Shown here in pieces: positions 35,309 to 43,942 of a DNA stretch of 64,000 nt. Numbering within the stretch: position 1 is the first letter of the stretch; every line of letters starts with the position of its first letter. Origin of the DNA: Paenibacillus albidus (GTDB lineage: Bacteria; Bacillota; Bacilli; Paenibacillales; Paenibacillaceae); contig NZ_BMKR01000036.1 of NCBI RefSeq assembly GCF_014644435.1, positions 1-64,000 of the forward strand, in the 5' to 3' direction. Both the position numbers and the translations under genes were made by a program. The notes under the pieces are model-generated. The model saw only the letters and a list, made by a program, of their open reading frames with translations. It had not been told where the DNA came from and did not search any database.

Positions 35309-36142
35309 TTATTTCAAGCCCGTGTTGGCAATGCCTTCAATAAACTTGTTTTGAGCCAGGAAGAAAACGACCAGAATCGGGACAGTTGCTATGGTCGAAG
35401 CGGCAAGCAGCAGCGGCCAGTCCACGCCGGCATCCGTAGTCAGCATGGATAAGCCGATCGGCAACGTGAACAATTCCTTCGTATTTAAATAAATAAGCGG
35501 TTCAAAAAACTCATTCCAGCTATTCATGAATGTAAAGATGCTTACGGTTGCCAATGCGGGCGTGGCGATCGGGAGCATAATCGACCTGAACGTGCGCCAC
35601 GGCGAACACCCGTCCATTTTGGCTGCTTCATCCAGTTCAATAGGAACTGTAATTAGAAACTGACGTACGAGAAATACGCCGAACATCCCTCCCGATCCAA
35701 GCATTGGCGGAAGAATCAGAGGAATATGCGTATCGATGAATCCGAGGTTTGACATCCAGTTGAATAAAGGAATGGCCGTAACTTCGGTAGGAATCATCAT
35801 CCCGCTGAGCAGGAACAGAAAGATCGCGTTTTTGAATGGAAAGTGCAATCTGGCAAACGCATAGCCTGCCAATGCGGACAAGAAACAAGTGCCTGCCGTG
35901 ACGAGCACCGCGATATACATACTATTAAAAAAGTAGAGATGAAACGGCATTTCCGTAAACACGCGAATATAATTGATCCATTCCCAAGCTGCGGGTATCC
36001 ACTGGGGCGGAAATAGAAACACCTCGGATTCCGTCTTCAAGGATGTGCTGACCATCCAAAAAAAAGGAAACAACACGATGGAGGAAACGATTGTTAGAAC
36101 CAGATAGGATGCAAGGTTGGATGTTATCTTTTTATTGTTCAT
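35309..36142 (-). CDS. carbohydrate ABC permease, MalG-type
   Basis: A 277-residue permease with six membrane helices. The EAA loop for the ATPase contact reads DEAAKMDGCSPWRTFRSIML (about 190-209), and the C-terminal segment VFFLAQNKFIEGIANTGLK is typical of MalG-type proteins. It overlaps the MalF-type gene by 11 bases. No ATPase gene is in the window; in this group a shared MsmX-type ATPase elsewhere usually serves several such transporters. Last gene of the operon SBP-MalF-MalG. Confidence 0.92.
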   Translation of the reverse strand: MNNKKITSNLASYLVLTIVSSIVLFPFFWMVSTSLKTESEVFLFPPQWIPAAWEWINYIRVFTEMPFHLYFFNSMYIAVLVTAGTCFLSALAGYAFARLHFPFKNAIFLFLLSGMMIPTEVTAIPLFNWMSNLGFIDTHIPLILPPMLGSGGMFGVFLVRQFLITVPIELDEAAKMDGCSPWRTFRSIMLPIATPALATVSIFTFMNSWNEFFEPLIYLNTKELFTLPIGLSMLTTDAGVDWPLLLAASTIATVPILVVFFLAQNKFIEGIANTGLK

Positions 36143-37040
36143 AATGTACCCATCTCTTTCTTAGTTTCCACTGTATCAAAGTCAGAACCAGGATAATGCT
36201 GAACAAAATAAATGCCAGTGCCGATGCATAACCGAATTCGTAGGAGCGGAACGCTTGTTTGAAAATGTAGAAGACCATCACGTACGTGCTTGTTCCCGGC
36301 CCTCCGCCTGTCATCACATAGATTTGTCCGAACACTTTAAGAGAACCGATAACGGTTATTATCGTTACCATGAATACGGCTGGCGTAATCATTGGCAGTG
36401 TAATGGATTTAAAGGTTTCCCAGCGTGAAGCGCCGTCAATTTTGGAAGCCTCGTAATAATCCTTCGGCACATCGTGCAGAGCGGCCAGGAAGATGACCAT
36501 GTTCATGCCCACACCTTTAAGCGCACTGACCACTATAACGGTAGGCATCGTCCAAGTTTCCGAGAAAAGCCAGGGAATCTCCGTTCCGCCAAACGTTCGG
36601 ATCAGCAGATTGACTAATCCACCGTCCGTAGAGAAAATAAACTTCCATACGATCCCCCAAACCACGAGGGAAACGACTACCGGCGTAAAGATCGCGGTCC
36701 GAAACAAGCCGATACCCCATATTTTCCGTTTCAACAGCATGGCCAGCAAAAGCGATAATACAATGTTCAGCGGGACCAAGCCCGCAGAGAAATATACGGT
36801 ATTCACGGCCGTATCCCAGAAGACAGGATCATCGCGCATGGCGTAAATATAGTTATCCAAACCAATATACGCCGTATTTCCAAATAACGACCAATTCGTA
36901 AAGCTCATCACGAAAGCGTAAACGATCGGGCCAAACAGAAAGATTAAATATCCCGCCACAATAGGCAGTATAAACAAATATCCCATCCACATTTCTTTTG
37001 ATTTCAAAGTTGCTAAACCTGCTGGCTTACCTCCGGCCAT
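36132..37040 (-). CDS. carbohydrate ABC permease, MalF-type
   Basis: A 302-residue permease with six membrane helices. N-terminal MGYLFILPIVAGYLIFLFGP, the EAA loop YEASKIDGASRWETFKSITL and the following GQIYVMTGGGPGTSTYV are family hallmarks of the CUT1 class. AGGAGGTGG lies well before ATG 37040. It forms the membrane channel with the MalG-type protein and works with the upstream binding lipoprotein. Substrate is likely an oligosaccharide released by the island's secreted enzymes. Confidence 0.92.
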   Translation of the reverse strand: MAGGKPAGLATLKSKEMWMGYLFILPIVAGYLIFLFGPIVYAFVMSFTNWSLFGNTAYIGLDNYIYAMRDDPVFWDTAVNTVYFSAGLVPLNIVLSLLLAMLLKRKIWGIGLFRTAIFTPVVVSLVVWGIVWKFIFSTDGGLVNLLIRTFGGTEIPWLFSETWTMPTVIVVSALKGVGMNMVIFLAALHDVPKDYYEASKIDGASRWETFKSITLPMITPAVFMVTIITVIGSLKVFGQIYVMTGGGPGTSTYVMVFYIFKQAFRSYEFGYASALAFILFSIILVLTLIQWKLRKRWVHYEQ

Positions 37041-37145
37041 TTGCGCCCACCTCCTGTTGTGAATATGACGAAACCCTCCCTTTAATATACGAGATCACCC
37101 TATTGTTCATATGGCGATCTCGCAATGCTCCATCGTTCTGGAGGG

Positions 37146-38480
37146 TTACTTCAATAGAGGATTAATGCTGTCTTCCATAATTTTCAACGCTTGCTCGGTT
37201 GTCGTGGAACCGAGCAAAATCGCGTCCAGGTTTAATGTCACCTGCTCGTCAATCTTGACCCAGTTCGGATGGGAAGGCCGGATTGTACCTTCGGCCAACC
37301 GATCGTACGCAGCCACTTTCATCGTTTCAACAGTCGGGAACGGGAACTTGTTCAGATACTCATCGGAGTACAGAACAGACTCTCTCTGCGGCACAAAAAA
37401 CTCGGCTACTTTAGCTGCATTTTCCTTATTACTTATAAATTTTAAATATTCCAATGCTTCTTCCGGATACTCTGCGTCCTTGAAGATAGAATAGCCTCCA
37501 AAGCCAATAGGCATCTTGACGCCATGGTCGCCTTCCGGAAGCGGAGCAATATCCCATTCGAAATCGACTTTGTCACGGTAAGCGCTTGTACGAGTAACGT
37601 TCTCAAACGCCATACCAAGCTTACCTGTATCGAAAGTTAACTGCTCGCCAATGCTTGGATGCGCTTTCTTTTCGAGCAGCCCTTTAAAAAGATTGATCGC
37701 TTTGGCCGTCTCCGGCGTGTTCATAGCGAATTGCGTTGTGTCTTCGTTGAAGATTTCGCCGCCCATCGCCCAAATCAATGGAATCAGATTGTCAGACCAG
37801 TTGGAGGAATTTTGTATGAACTTCACGCCGTATACCCCTTCCTGCGGTTTGGAGATCGCTTCGGACGCTTTGACCATCTCATCGTAAGTCCAGTTGCCCT
37901 CTTCATAAAGCTGCATTGGCGACTTCAATCCATTCGCTTCAAACAGATTTTTATTGTAGAAAACGACCTGAGGCGGCGTAGAGAATGGAATGCCGTAGAG
38001 TTTGCCGTCCTTTTCAAATGCAGTGAGCGTGGATGGTATTATATCATCGAACGCATAAGCCGCATCCTCTTTCACGGACGAAATATCCAGCAGTTGGCCC
38101 CCATTCATAAATTGCGGAATCATGCGCTCTGAGATCCATACGATATCAGGCGAGGTTTTGGTCGCTGCCATGATCGCCAGTTTTTGCTGGTAGTCCGCCC
38201 ACGGAATCACGGTAGTTTTGACTGTCACATTCGGATGGAGCTTATTGTATTCCTCAGCAAGCTCGTCATACAACGCCACCTGGGCATCGCTGCCCCAAAC
38301 GGACATCTCAAGCTCCACAGGATCTTTTGACTCAGCAGCCACTTCCGCACTCGGCGTATTGTTCGCATTTTCCTTGTTTGCCTTTGCGGCGCCATTATTG
38401 TTCTTTCCATTTCCTCCGCATGCGCTCAGCAAGCCGAGCAGCAATACAACAGACAGCAAGACTACCCCGTATTTCTTCAT
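37146..38480 (-). CDS. extracellular sugar-binding lipoprotein (family 1)
   Basis: A 444-residue CUT1 binding protein. Signal peptide with lipobox LLSAC (Cys21), then a flexible linker to about residue 50 and the SBP_1 fold: LEMSVWGSDAQVALYDELAE, PWADYQQKLAIMAATKTSPD, YGIPFSTPPQVVFYNKNLFE. It captures sugar for the MalF/MalG permeases. Its own promoter region has a YesN-type operator candidate (38544-38573), a -10 box TATACT and a cre-like site at the start of transcription, so it is probably induced by the two-component system and repressed by CcpA. Confidence 0.9.
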   Translation of the reverse strand: MKKYGVVLLSVVLLLGLLSACGGNGKNNNGAAKANKENANNTPSAEVAAESKDPVELEMSVWGSDAQVALYDELAEEYNKLHPNVTVKTTVIPWADYQQKLAIMAATKTSPDIVWISERMIPQFMNGGQLLDISSVKEDAAYAFDDIIPSTLTAFEKDGKLYGIPFSTPPQVVFYNKNLFEANGLKSPMQLYEEGNWTYDEMVKASEAISKPQEGVYGVKFIQNSSNWSDNLIPLIWAMGGEIFNEDTTQFAMNTPETAKAINLFKGLLEKKAHPSIGEQLTFDTGKLGMAFENVTRTSAYRDKVDFEWDIAPLPEGDHGVKMPIGFGGYSIFKDAEYPEEALEYLKFISNKENAAKVAEFFVPQRESVLYSDEYLNKFPFPTVETMKVAAYDRLAEGTIRPSHPNWVKIDEQVTLNLDAILLGSTTTEQALKIMEDSINPLLK

Positions 38481-38501
38481 TGTTATGCCCCTCTCAATGT
38501 T

Positions 38502-38515
38502 TGTAATCGCTTTCT
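38502..38515 (+). promoter_or_regulatory. cre-like site at the sugar-binding protein promoter
   Basis: TGTAATCGCTTTCT matches the cre consensus at 13 of 14 positions (last base differs). It lies just downstream of the -10 box TATACT (38527-38522, minus strand), where CcpA would block initiation. Confidence 0.6.
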
Positions 38516-38521
38516 ACTACT

Positions 38522-38573
38522 AGTATAAATTTGATGGCTTCCAGAAAAAATAACACGAAATCGAGAAAAACTA
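38522..38573 (-). promoter_or_regulatory. YesN-type operator and promoter of the sugar ABC operon
   Basis: Read on the minus strand: TAGTTTTTCTCGA (38573-38561), then a second element GTGTTATTTTTTC (38556-38544) containing the weak -35 box TTTTTC, 16 bases, and TATACT (38527-38522). The 13-base element and the GTGTT part recur at the same place before the beta-helix gene. An AraC-type activator bound over a poor -35 box is a standard arrangement. Assignment to the adjacent YesN-like regulator is inference. Confidence 0.6.
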
Positions 38574-38618
38574 TGTAAATTCGAGTACTTTAATAGAACC
38601 AGCTGTATAACAGAACTT

Positions 38619-38651
38619 CGGCCTAAGCCCGCGTGACAAGGACTTAGGCCG
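38619..38651. repeat. stem-loop after the beta-helix gene
   Basis: CGGCCTAAG and CTTAGGCCG form a perfect nine-base stem with a 15-base loop, just past the stop codon at 38661. No T tail is present on the minus strand, so it may be a terminator of low efficiency or an mRNA 3' stabiliser. Confidence 0.5.
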
Positions 38652-38660
38652 AGATGGTTC

Positions 38661-41600
38661 CTAATCGTTGACGAAGCCGACAAACACCTCATTGATTCTG
38701 GCCATCATATCATTCGAATTGCCATTGCCCCATGACGGACGGACAAAATGGAAGCGCAAGGCAGTCGTCACGACGGGGTTTTCCAAATTCAACATCGTAT
38801 ACTGACCCCAAAAAGCGTCCTGATCATTATCTCGGACTTCGGCTATCGTCTTCCATTCTCCGTCTTCCAAGAACTGCAGATCAAAATCTCTGACATGCCA
38901 GTTGGCCGAGCCTATAACCGGTACATGTCCGCTCCACAGCTTCACTTGGTTGATCGTTTGCTCCGTTGTCCAGTCCAGCATCAGATAAGGCGTTTGGGAG
39001 CCGTTTGATATCCACCGGGTTTCCAAGCTTCCGTCAAGTACTCTATCTTTTGTATTTGTACCCAGCGTGGAGTCGACCGACAACTGCGCAGTAATCGCTA
39101 GATTATTGGTTACATTAAGAACGAACGTTCCAGTGCGAGCAACGCCATCCAAGACGACAGCTGCCTGCAATGTTGCTTCTCCAGCTTGAAGCGCGGTAAC
39201 CACGCCCGTATTATCAACAGTCACTAGATCCGGCGTCAGACTTATGAAAGATATGTCCGCATTTTCCAACGAAACGTTCGATCCTGTATTGTATGTGCCG
39301 GTCACATGCAGTTGGGTAGTCATGCCCGGCACCAGCTGCGAACGATCCGCCGTTACCGCTACGGCCGCAAGTTCGACGGGAGGGTAAGTTTCAACCCGCA
39401 GGTAAGGCCTATAGCTGGAGTCGGGTCCATTGTATAGCTGCGTCAAGTAACCGGTTTGATCGGCATCCTGGGCAAAAGCAAGCGATACCGTCCGATCTCC
39501 ATCCAGACGTTCTTGCACGAACACAGTCGCATCGAATACATACCAGACGTTCTCGCCGTTATTATTCAGCTGCACAGTCGAGAGCTTCTGGCCAAGCTCT
39601 GGCGGAGACTGGTACGTATTCCATTGCATTGTATCGCTGTCCCAGTCATTGCTATCCACTGCATAGAGAGAAGTTGCAGCTCCCGTCTCTCCAGCAGGGC
39701 TCTCCAGCGCTTGTCCATACACGTAGAGCCATGCGGTAGCCAGCTTGCCTTCAATGGAATTCAGATCGAATTGCAGATAGCTTCTCGCCGATTCGCTATC
39801 TTCTCCGCCTTTAATCTGTAAGAGATCCGCAACCGGGGCGTTCTGAGCATTTTTCTGTACGCTTGCCGTCTTGGTTGCCGGCAGTTGTTCGGAAACCGCC
39901 ACTTGATTCTCATAATCCATCCCAGTATTTCCGCTGATCTCATTACCGGAGAGACGAATATTCGTGCCGTCCGAGATCATAACGCCATTCGTATTCCCCG
40001 TAACATGATTGTCCTGAATGACAATATTCTCGGGTATGCCTGCGCCGTTCCCGGCGTTGGTCGGATCGCCGTCGTCTTTCATGGCAATTATGCCCCAGAA
40101 GTCGGAAGCCGTATTGTTCACGATCTGATTGCCCTTCACAATCGTTCCGGGCGCATTTTTCAGACGTATTCCCTGGCTCCCCGCGTTCGTAAATCCGGTA
40201 ATGGTATTATTCTCGATAATCGTATCGGGAGATCCCAAATACACCTGTACCCCATACCGCTTCACATTCTCGATTAAATTGTTATGAATGTAATTGCCTG
40301 GTCCCGCGGCATCATGCGTAGCGCCCGGATTGCCGACGCCGACAGCCGCTTCGCCGCCGCCAACGATATGGTTGCCGCTTACTTCATTCATATACTCGTC
40401 TTCTCCGTGGAAATCGATAGCGTCTAATGCCGAGTTCAAGTAGTAGTTGTTTTCAATGAGATTGTTATGCGTGTAAGAATGCGCCAGCGTTCCGTGACGT
40501 AGATAGGGACCGATAAACTCGTTGTTGCGAACGACATTGAAACGAGAGTCGTCCTCTCTGCCGAGCCGGCTTTCCTTGGACTTGCCTTCGATGGAAACGC
40601 CGTATCCGTTTCCGCCCTCGGCTAAGTCCGTCGCGTTGCGAAAAAGCGAATTTTCCACGATAACATCATGACTGTTCGTAATTACAACGCCGATCCGTTG
40701 AAACTTCTCGATCGTCAGTCTGTCCAGCATAATGTTATAGGACGGTTTGCCGGAAGCGGAGGTAATCATGATCATCTGCTTAGGTCCGCCCCGATCCGGA
40801 TTCGCAACCGACGTATTCGTTGAATAATTTAAGTCCCAGCTGGACGTAATCGTCATGTTGCTGATCTTAATATTGTTTTGTCCGGCCATGCGGAATACGA
40901 TGCCTTCAACCGTAGCATATTCTCCCTGTTCGTTAGCATGGTCGGAGACCAGCAGAACGCCATCCTGGTTCTCGCCGCGCACCTGCACGCCGGATTTCAT
41001 AATGAAATGGGTAACTCCGTCCTTATCTGTGCTCGTTAATTGATAGTGTCCGTTCGGAATATACACTTCGTCCCCAAGCGCCGCTGCAGCCAGCGCTGAC
41101 CGGATAGCTTGAGCGTCATCTATTCCGTTGTCGGCAGGATCGGCGCCGAAGTCCAGGACATTATACGTAGAGCCGGTCACTGTCTGAGCCTCATGTGGCA
41201 CATGCGGTGTTCCATCCGCATAATAGAGACCTGCCTTTGTCGGAATTGGGGAATCCGGATCCGGTCCCGTTGGCGGAATCTCCACATCACTTAATATAAA
41301 CCCGTCCACATGGGGAGGGTAAACCTGAATTTCCGTTATGCTTGTCCATTCGCTTGCTCCGCGCCCGACAACCCGTACATAACGGGCGGTGACGGCTTCA
41401 AAACCAAAGGCTTCAACCTGGATCGTCGTGCCGTTGCTGTCGCCGCTGTATACGCGGGTCCAGTTGGTCTGGTCGTTCGAAACCTCGATATCAATGGTCT
41501 TGCGGCGATTGTCTCCCCGGTAGAAAGCGACTCCCAGATAAGAAACCAGCTGTTCCGAGCCCAGATCCAGTTCTATCCATTGCCCGTCATCATACGCCGA

Positions 41601-42977
41601 CCACCTTGTCTGAATATCGCCGTCAATGGCATATTCCGGAATATTGGAATCGCTGCCGCTGGCCCGATAACCCGCGACCGTCAGCGGGGTTGCTGAAGCT
41701 CCGCTAAGAGCCGGTGTGGATACGATCACCTCATTGCTCGGCACAGAGGCCAGCTCAGTCATCGTATACGCTCTTATGGTAAAGGCATATTCGGTGCTAG
41801 GCTCCAGATTGAACACAAGCGCGCTATATAAACCGCCATTCGCATCATAAGTGGAAGAACTTACGGAAACCGCGGGGCTGTCGCCGTTGTAGATCACATA
41901 TTGGCTTACATCCGAGCTTGGCAACGGATTCCACTGCAGCTTGACAGTTGTGCTCGTCGTCTCCATAACGTGAACAGCGAATGGCGGTTCCGGCCCAACC
42001 GCCGCCTCCTCAGTTGTCACTTGAACTGCTGCACTGTCTTCGGATATCAGACCATTGCTTCCCACCGACCTGACCGTAAAGGAGTACGCCGTCTCCGGAG
42101 TCAAATTGCGCGCTGTGGCGCTCCAGGTGTCCGTATCGGAATCCAAAACCGGACTCGTAGCATCTTCAACCTGAGCCCCGTTGTTGAACAGCTGGTACGA
42201 TTGTACCTCTTCACTCGGCGAAGGATTCCATCGCAAGGTCACGGTTGAACTCGTTTTCTCGGACATGTTCAGGCCGGACGGAGCTTCCGGCACTTCCACA
42301 GGCGTAGCGTCGTACACCGCGAAATTATCATAATCCACATTCGTCCGCAGCGCGAACAACCCCGGGTATCCCGATGTCAGCGGATTATTGCTGTCGACAA
42401 CGTCAAGCATTAGTACGTCGTCTACATAAAGCCGAATCCGGCTGCCGACGATTTCACCCCTCAGCTTGTAGACTTTATTCGTATTGAAACTTGTCGGCGC
42501 ACTCATCGCCAAATACGATGTCGTATGGTTATAGCGCTTGCGAATATGGAACTTGGCGGAAGCTGTGCCGCCGCTTTTCTTGTAACCGATTTCATAATAG
42601 TTGTCGGCATCCGCATACTTCAGTAACAGCCCGGGAACGGCAGGAGTCAGACCGCCCCAAGAGTCAAGACTTATATCCGCCTCAACACTGTAATCGTCCG
42701 GCAAGTTATCCTTTTTGTAATAAGCATACTGCTTGTCACTGGAATTAAAATTTCTGTAAACGTGATTCCCATCATCCGTCTGAACAACCGAGTATGGGGC
42801 TGAGACGGAATCGAGAACAAACTCATCCGGAGCGCCGTTCTCGAAATCCTCGAATACGATTCGGTTGGCAGGCTCCGCATCGGCTTCGGCCTGCACGCGG
42901 CTCGAGCCCATCAAACCCGTGAACAGCATACTCAGGATTAATAATAACGCAGTAGATCTTTTTGTAAGACTAGTCAT
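38661..42977 (-). CDS. secreted 1438-residue multidomain beta-helix protein (polysaccharide lyase-like)
   Basis: Signal peptide (1-31, cleavage after VQA). Domains in order: a lectin/laminin-G-like beta-sandwich (about 38-222); two fibronectin type III domains (233-323, 333-422); a discoidin/CBM32-type domain (430-553); a right-handed beta-helix with a pectate-lyase-3 type start, YNVLDFGADPADNGIDDAQA, and many Asn/Ile-rich coils (605-1040); a DNRLRE-like domain (1045-1210); a bacterial Ig-like domain (1215-1292); a second discoidin-like domain (1300-1435). The helix is the probable catalytic part, a lyase or hydrolase on an acidic polysaccharide; I cannot assign its active site. No SLH or sortase anchor is seen. 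Promoter with YesN-type operator at 43104-43155. Confidence 0.85.
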   Translation of the reverse strand: MTSLTKRSTALLLILSMLFTGLMGSSRVQAEADAEPANRIVFEDFENGAPDEFVLDSVSAPYSVVQTDDGNHVYRNFNSSDKQYAYYKKDNLPDDYSVEADISLDSWGGLTPAVPGLLLKYADADNYYEIGYKKSGGTASAKFHIRKRYNHTTSYLAMSAPTSFNTNKVYKLRGEIVGSRIRLYVDDVLMLDVVDSNNPLTSGYPGLFALRTNVDYDNFAVYDATPVEVPEAPSGLNMSEKTSSTVTLRWNPSPSEEVQSYQLFNNGAQVEDATSPVLDSDTDTWSATARNLTPETAYSFTVRSVGSNGLISEDSAAVQVTTEEAAVGPEPPFAVHVMETTSTTVKLQWNPLPSSDVSQYVIYNGDSPAVSVSSSTYDANGGLYSALVFNLEPSTEYAFTIRAYTMTELASVPSNEVIVSTPALSGASATPLTVAGYRASGSDSNIPEYAIDGDIQTRWSAYDDGQWIELDLGSEQLVSYLGVAFYRGDNRRKTIDIEVSNDQTNWTRVYSGDSNGTTIQVEAFGFEAVTARYVRVVGRGASEWTSITEIQVYPPHVDGFILSDVEIPPTGPDPDSPIPTKAGLYYADGTPHVPHEAQTVTGSTYNVLDFGADPADNGIDDAQAIRSALAAAALGDEVYIPNGHYQLTSTDKDGVTHFIMKSGVQVRGENQDGVLLVSDHANEQGEYATVEGIVFRMAGQNNIKISNMTITSSWDLNYSTNTSVANPDRGGPKQMIMITSASGKPSYNIMLDRLTIEKFQRIGVVITNSHDVIVENSLFRNATDLAEGGNGYGVSIEGKSKESRLGREDDSRFNVVRNNEFIGPYLRHGTLAHSYTHNNLIENNYYLNSALDAIDFHGEDEYMNEVSGNHIVGGGEAAVGVGNPGATHDAAGPGNYIHNNLIENVKRYGVQVYLGSPDTIIENNTITGFTNAGSQGIRLKNAPGTIVKGNQIVNNTASDFWGIIAMKDDGDPTNAGNGAGIPENIVIQDNHVTGNTNGVMISDGTNIRLSGNEISGNTGMDYENQVAVSEQLPATKTASVQKNAQNAPVADLLQIKGGEDSESARSYLQFDLNSIEGKLATAWLYVYGQALESPAGETGAATSLYAVDSNDWDSDTMQWNTYQSPPELGQKLSTVQLNNNGENVWYVFDATVFVQERLDGDRTVSLAFAQDADQTGYLTQLYNGPDSSYRPYLRVETYPPVELAAVAVTADRSQLVPGMTTQLHVTGTYNTGSNVSLENADISFISLTPDLVTVDNTGVVTALQAGEATLQAAVVLDGVARTGTFVLNVTNNLAITAQLSVDSTLGTNTKDRVLDGSLETRWISNGSQTPYLMLDWTTEQTINQVKLWSGHVPVIGSANWHVRDFDLQFLEDGEWKTIAEVRDNDQDAFWGQYTMLNLENPVVTTALRFHFVRPSWGNGNSNDMMARINEVFVGFVND

Positions 42978-43084
42978 TATCCATCACATCCTTTCTTTCA
43001 TGTCATTTCATTTGCTCTTCTCTTGCACCTCCCGGACATCCGAATGTAGTCATTCTGTCGCAATACATGAAGTCTCCGCGCCAA

Positions 43085-43101
43085 TTGGAAGCGCTTAACA
43101 A
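43085..43101. promoter_or_regulatory. cre/LacI-like palindrome at the beta-helix gene promoter
   Basis: TTGGAAGCGCTTAACAA has the central AAGCGCTT of LacI/CcpA operators, with 11 of 14 cre positions. It lies just downstream of the -10 box TATACT (43109-43104, minus strand), like the cre site at the sugar-binding protein gene. A binding site for the local LacI-family protein is also possible. Confidence 0.5.
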
Positions 43102-43103
43102 TA

Positions 43104-43155
43104 AGTATACAAATCAGCCTGTCAGTGAAAAACAACACATTTTCGAGAAAAACTA
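43104..43155 (-). promoter_or_regulatory. YesN-type operator and promoter of the beta-helix gene
   Basis: Read on the minus strand: TAGTTTTTCTCGA (43155-43143), identical over 13 bases to the site at 38573-38561, then GTGTTGTTTTTC (43138-43127) containing the weak -35 box TTTTTC, a 17-base spacer and TATACT (43109-43104). The matching layout before two separate genes of one pathway is strong evidence for a shared activator. Confidence 0.65.
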
Positions 43156-43204
43156 CGATATTCATAGCATCTGTTTTGTTTTGTGCTCAATCATCTGACC
43201 GGCC

Positions 43205-43942
43205 TTAACTCAGCGGCCTTTTTCTATATTCGGTAGGCTTCACTCCGCAATGCTGCCGGAACACGGCCATAAAGTGATTGGCGCCGGCATAGCCGCAAAG
43301 GTTGGCGATCTCGTATATTTTCAAATGTGTATGGGTCAACAGCTCTCTGGCTTTACTCATCCGGCAGGCCGTCACATAATCAGAATAATTTTGTCCGGTC
43401 TTCACTTTAAACAACGTGGATAAATATTGATGATTCAAATGCACTTGCTCCGCGATGAATGGAAGTGAAACATCCTGATCCAGACAAGAGACGACCAGTT
43501 CCTTCACTCTTCGAATCGTCAGATCTTCATGGGCCGCTTCGGCGTTAGGCGTCTCTACCGCCCTCTCGCGGTCCAGCCGCGCTTTCAAATTCAATAGAAA
43601 ATGGGAAAGCTCAATCCGGTCCACCGGCTTCAGGATGTAATCCGACGCATTGTGACGCATCGCCGCCTTGGCATAAGTGAAATCTTCATGCCCGCTGATG
43701 ATTAATACGGGAAGGTCGGGATATAGCCCCCGGACATGCCGCAATAACTCGATTCCGTTCATCTGGGGCATACGGATATCCGTAATCAGCAAATCTACCG
43801 ATTGCATTCTGAGAAGCTCCAGCGCGGCGAAACCGTGCTCCGCTTCTGCGGTTACCCTGTAACTGCCGATCACTTCCTCGATCATTATCTTTAACCCTTC
43901 CTGAATTTTCTTCTCGTCTTCTACCAGCATCACATTGTACAT
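43205..43942 (-). CDS. YesN-type response regulator (receiver plus AraC HTH)
   Basis: A 245-residue regulator from ATG 43942 (MYNVMLVEDEKK). Receiver: acidic residues in LVEDE, phosphorylated Asp in DLLITDIRMPQMNG, Lys in DYILKPVDRI. The AraC DNA-binding domain covers about 145-245: VSLPFIAEQVHLNHQYLSTL, then ICGYAG-like second HTH (NLCGYAGANHFMAVFRQHCG) and TEYRK. At 245 residues it lacks the long middle region of many YesN proteins. The start overlaps the kinase stop by 13 bases. It likely activates the beta-helix and sugar ABC genes downstream. Confidence 0.9.
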   Translation of the reverse strand: MYNVMLVEDEKKIQEGLKIMIEEVIGSYRVTAEAEHGFAALELLRMQSVDLLITDIRMPQMNGIELLRHVRGLYPDLPVLIISGHEDFTYAKAAMRHNASDYILKPVDRIELSHFLLNLKARLDRERAVETPNAEAAHEDLTIRRVKELVVSCLDQDVSLPFIAEQVHLNHQYLSTLFKVKTGQNYSDYVTACRMSKARELLTHTHLKIYEIANLCGYAGANHFMAVFRQHCGVKPTEYRKRPLS

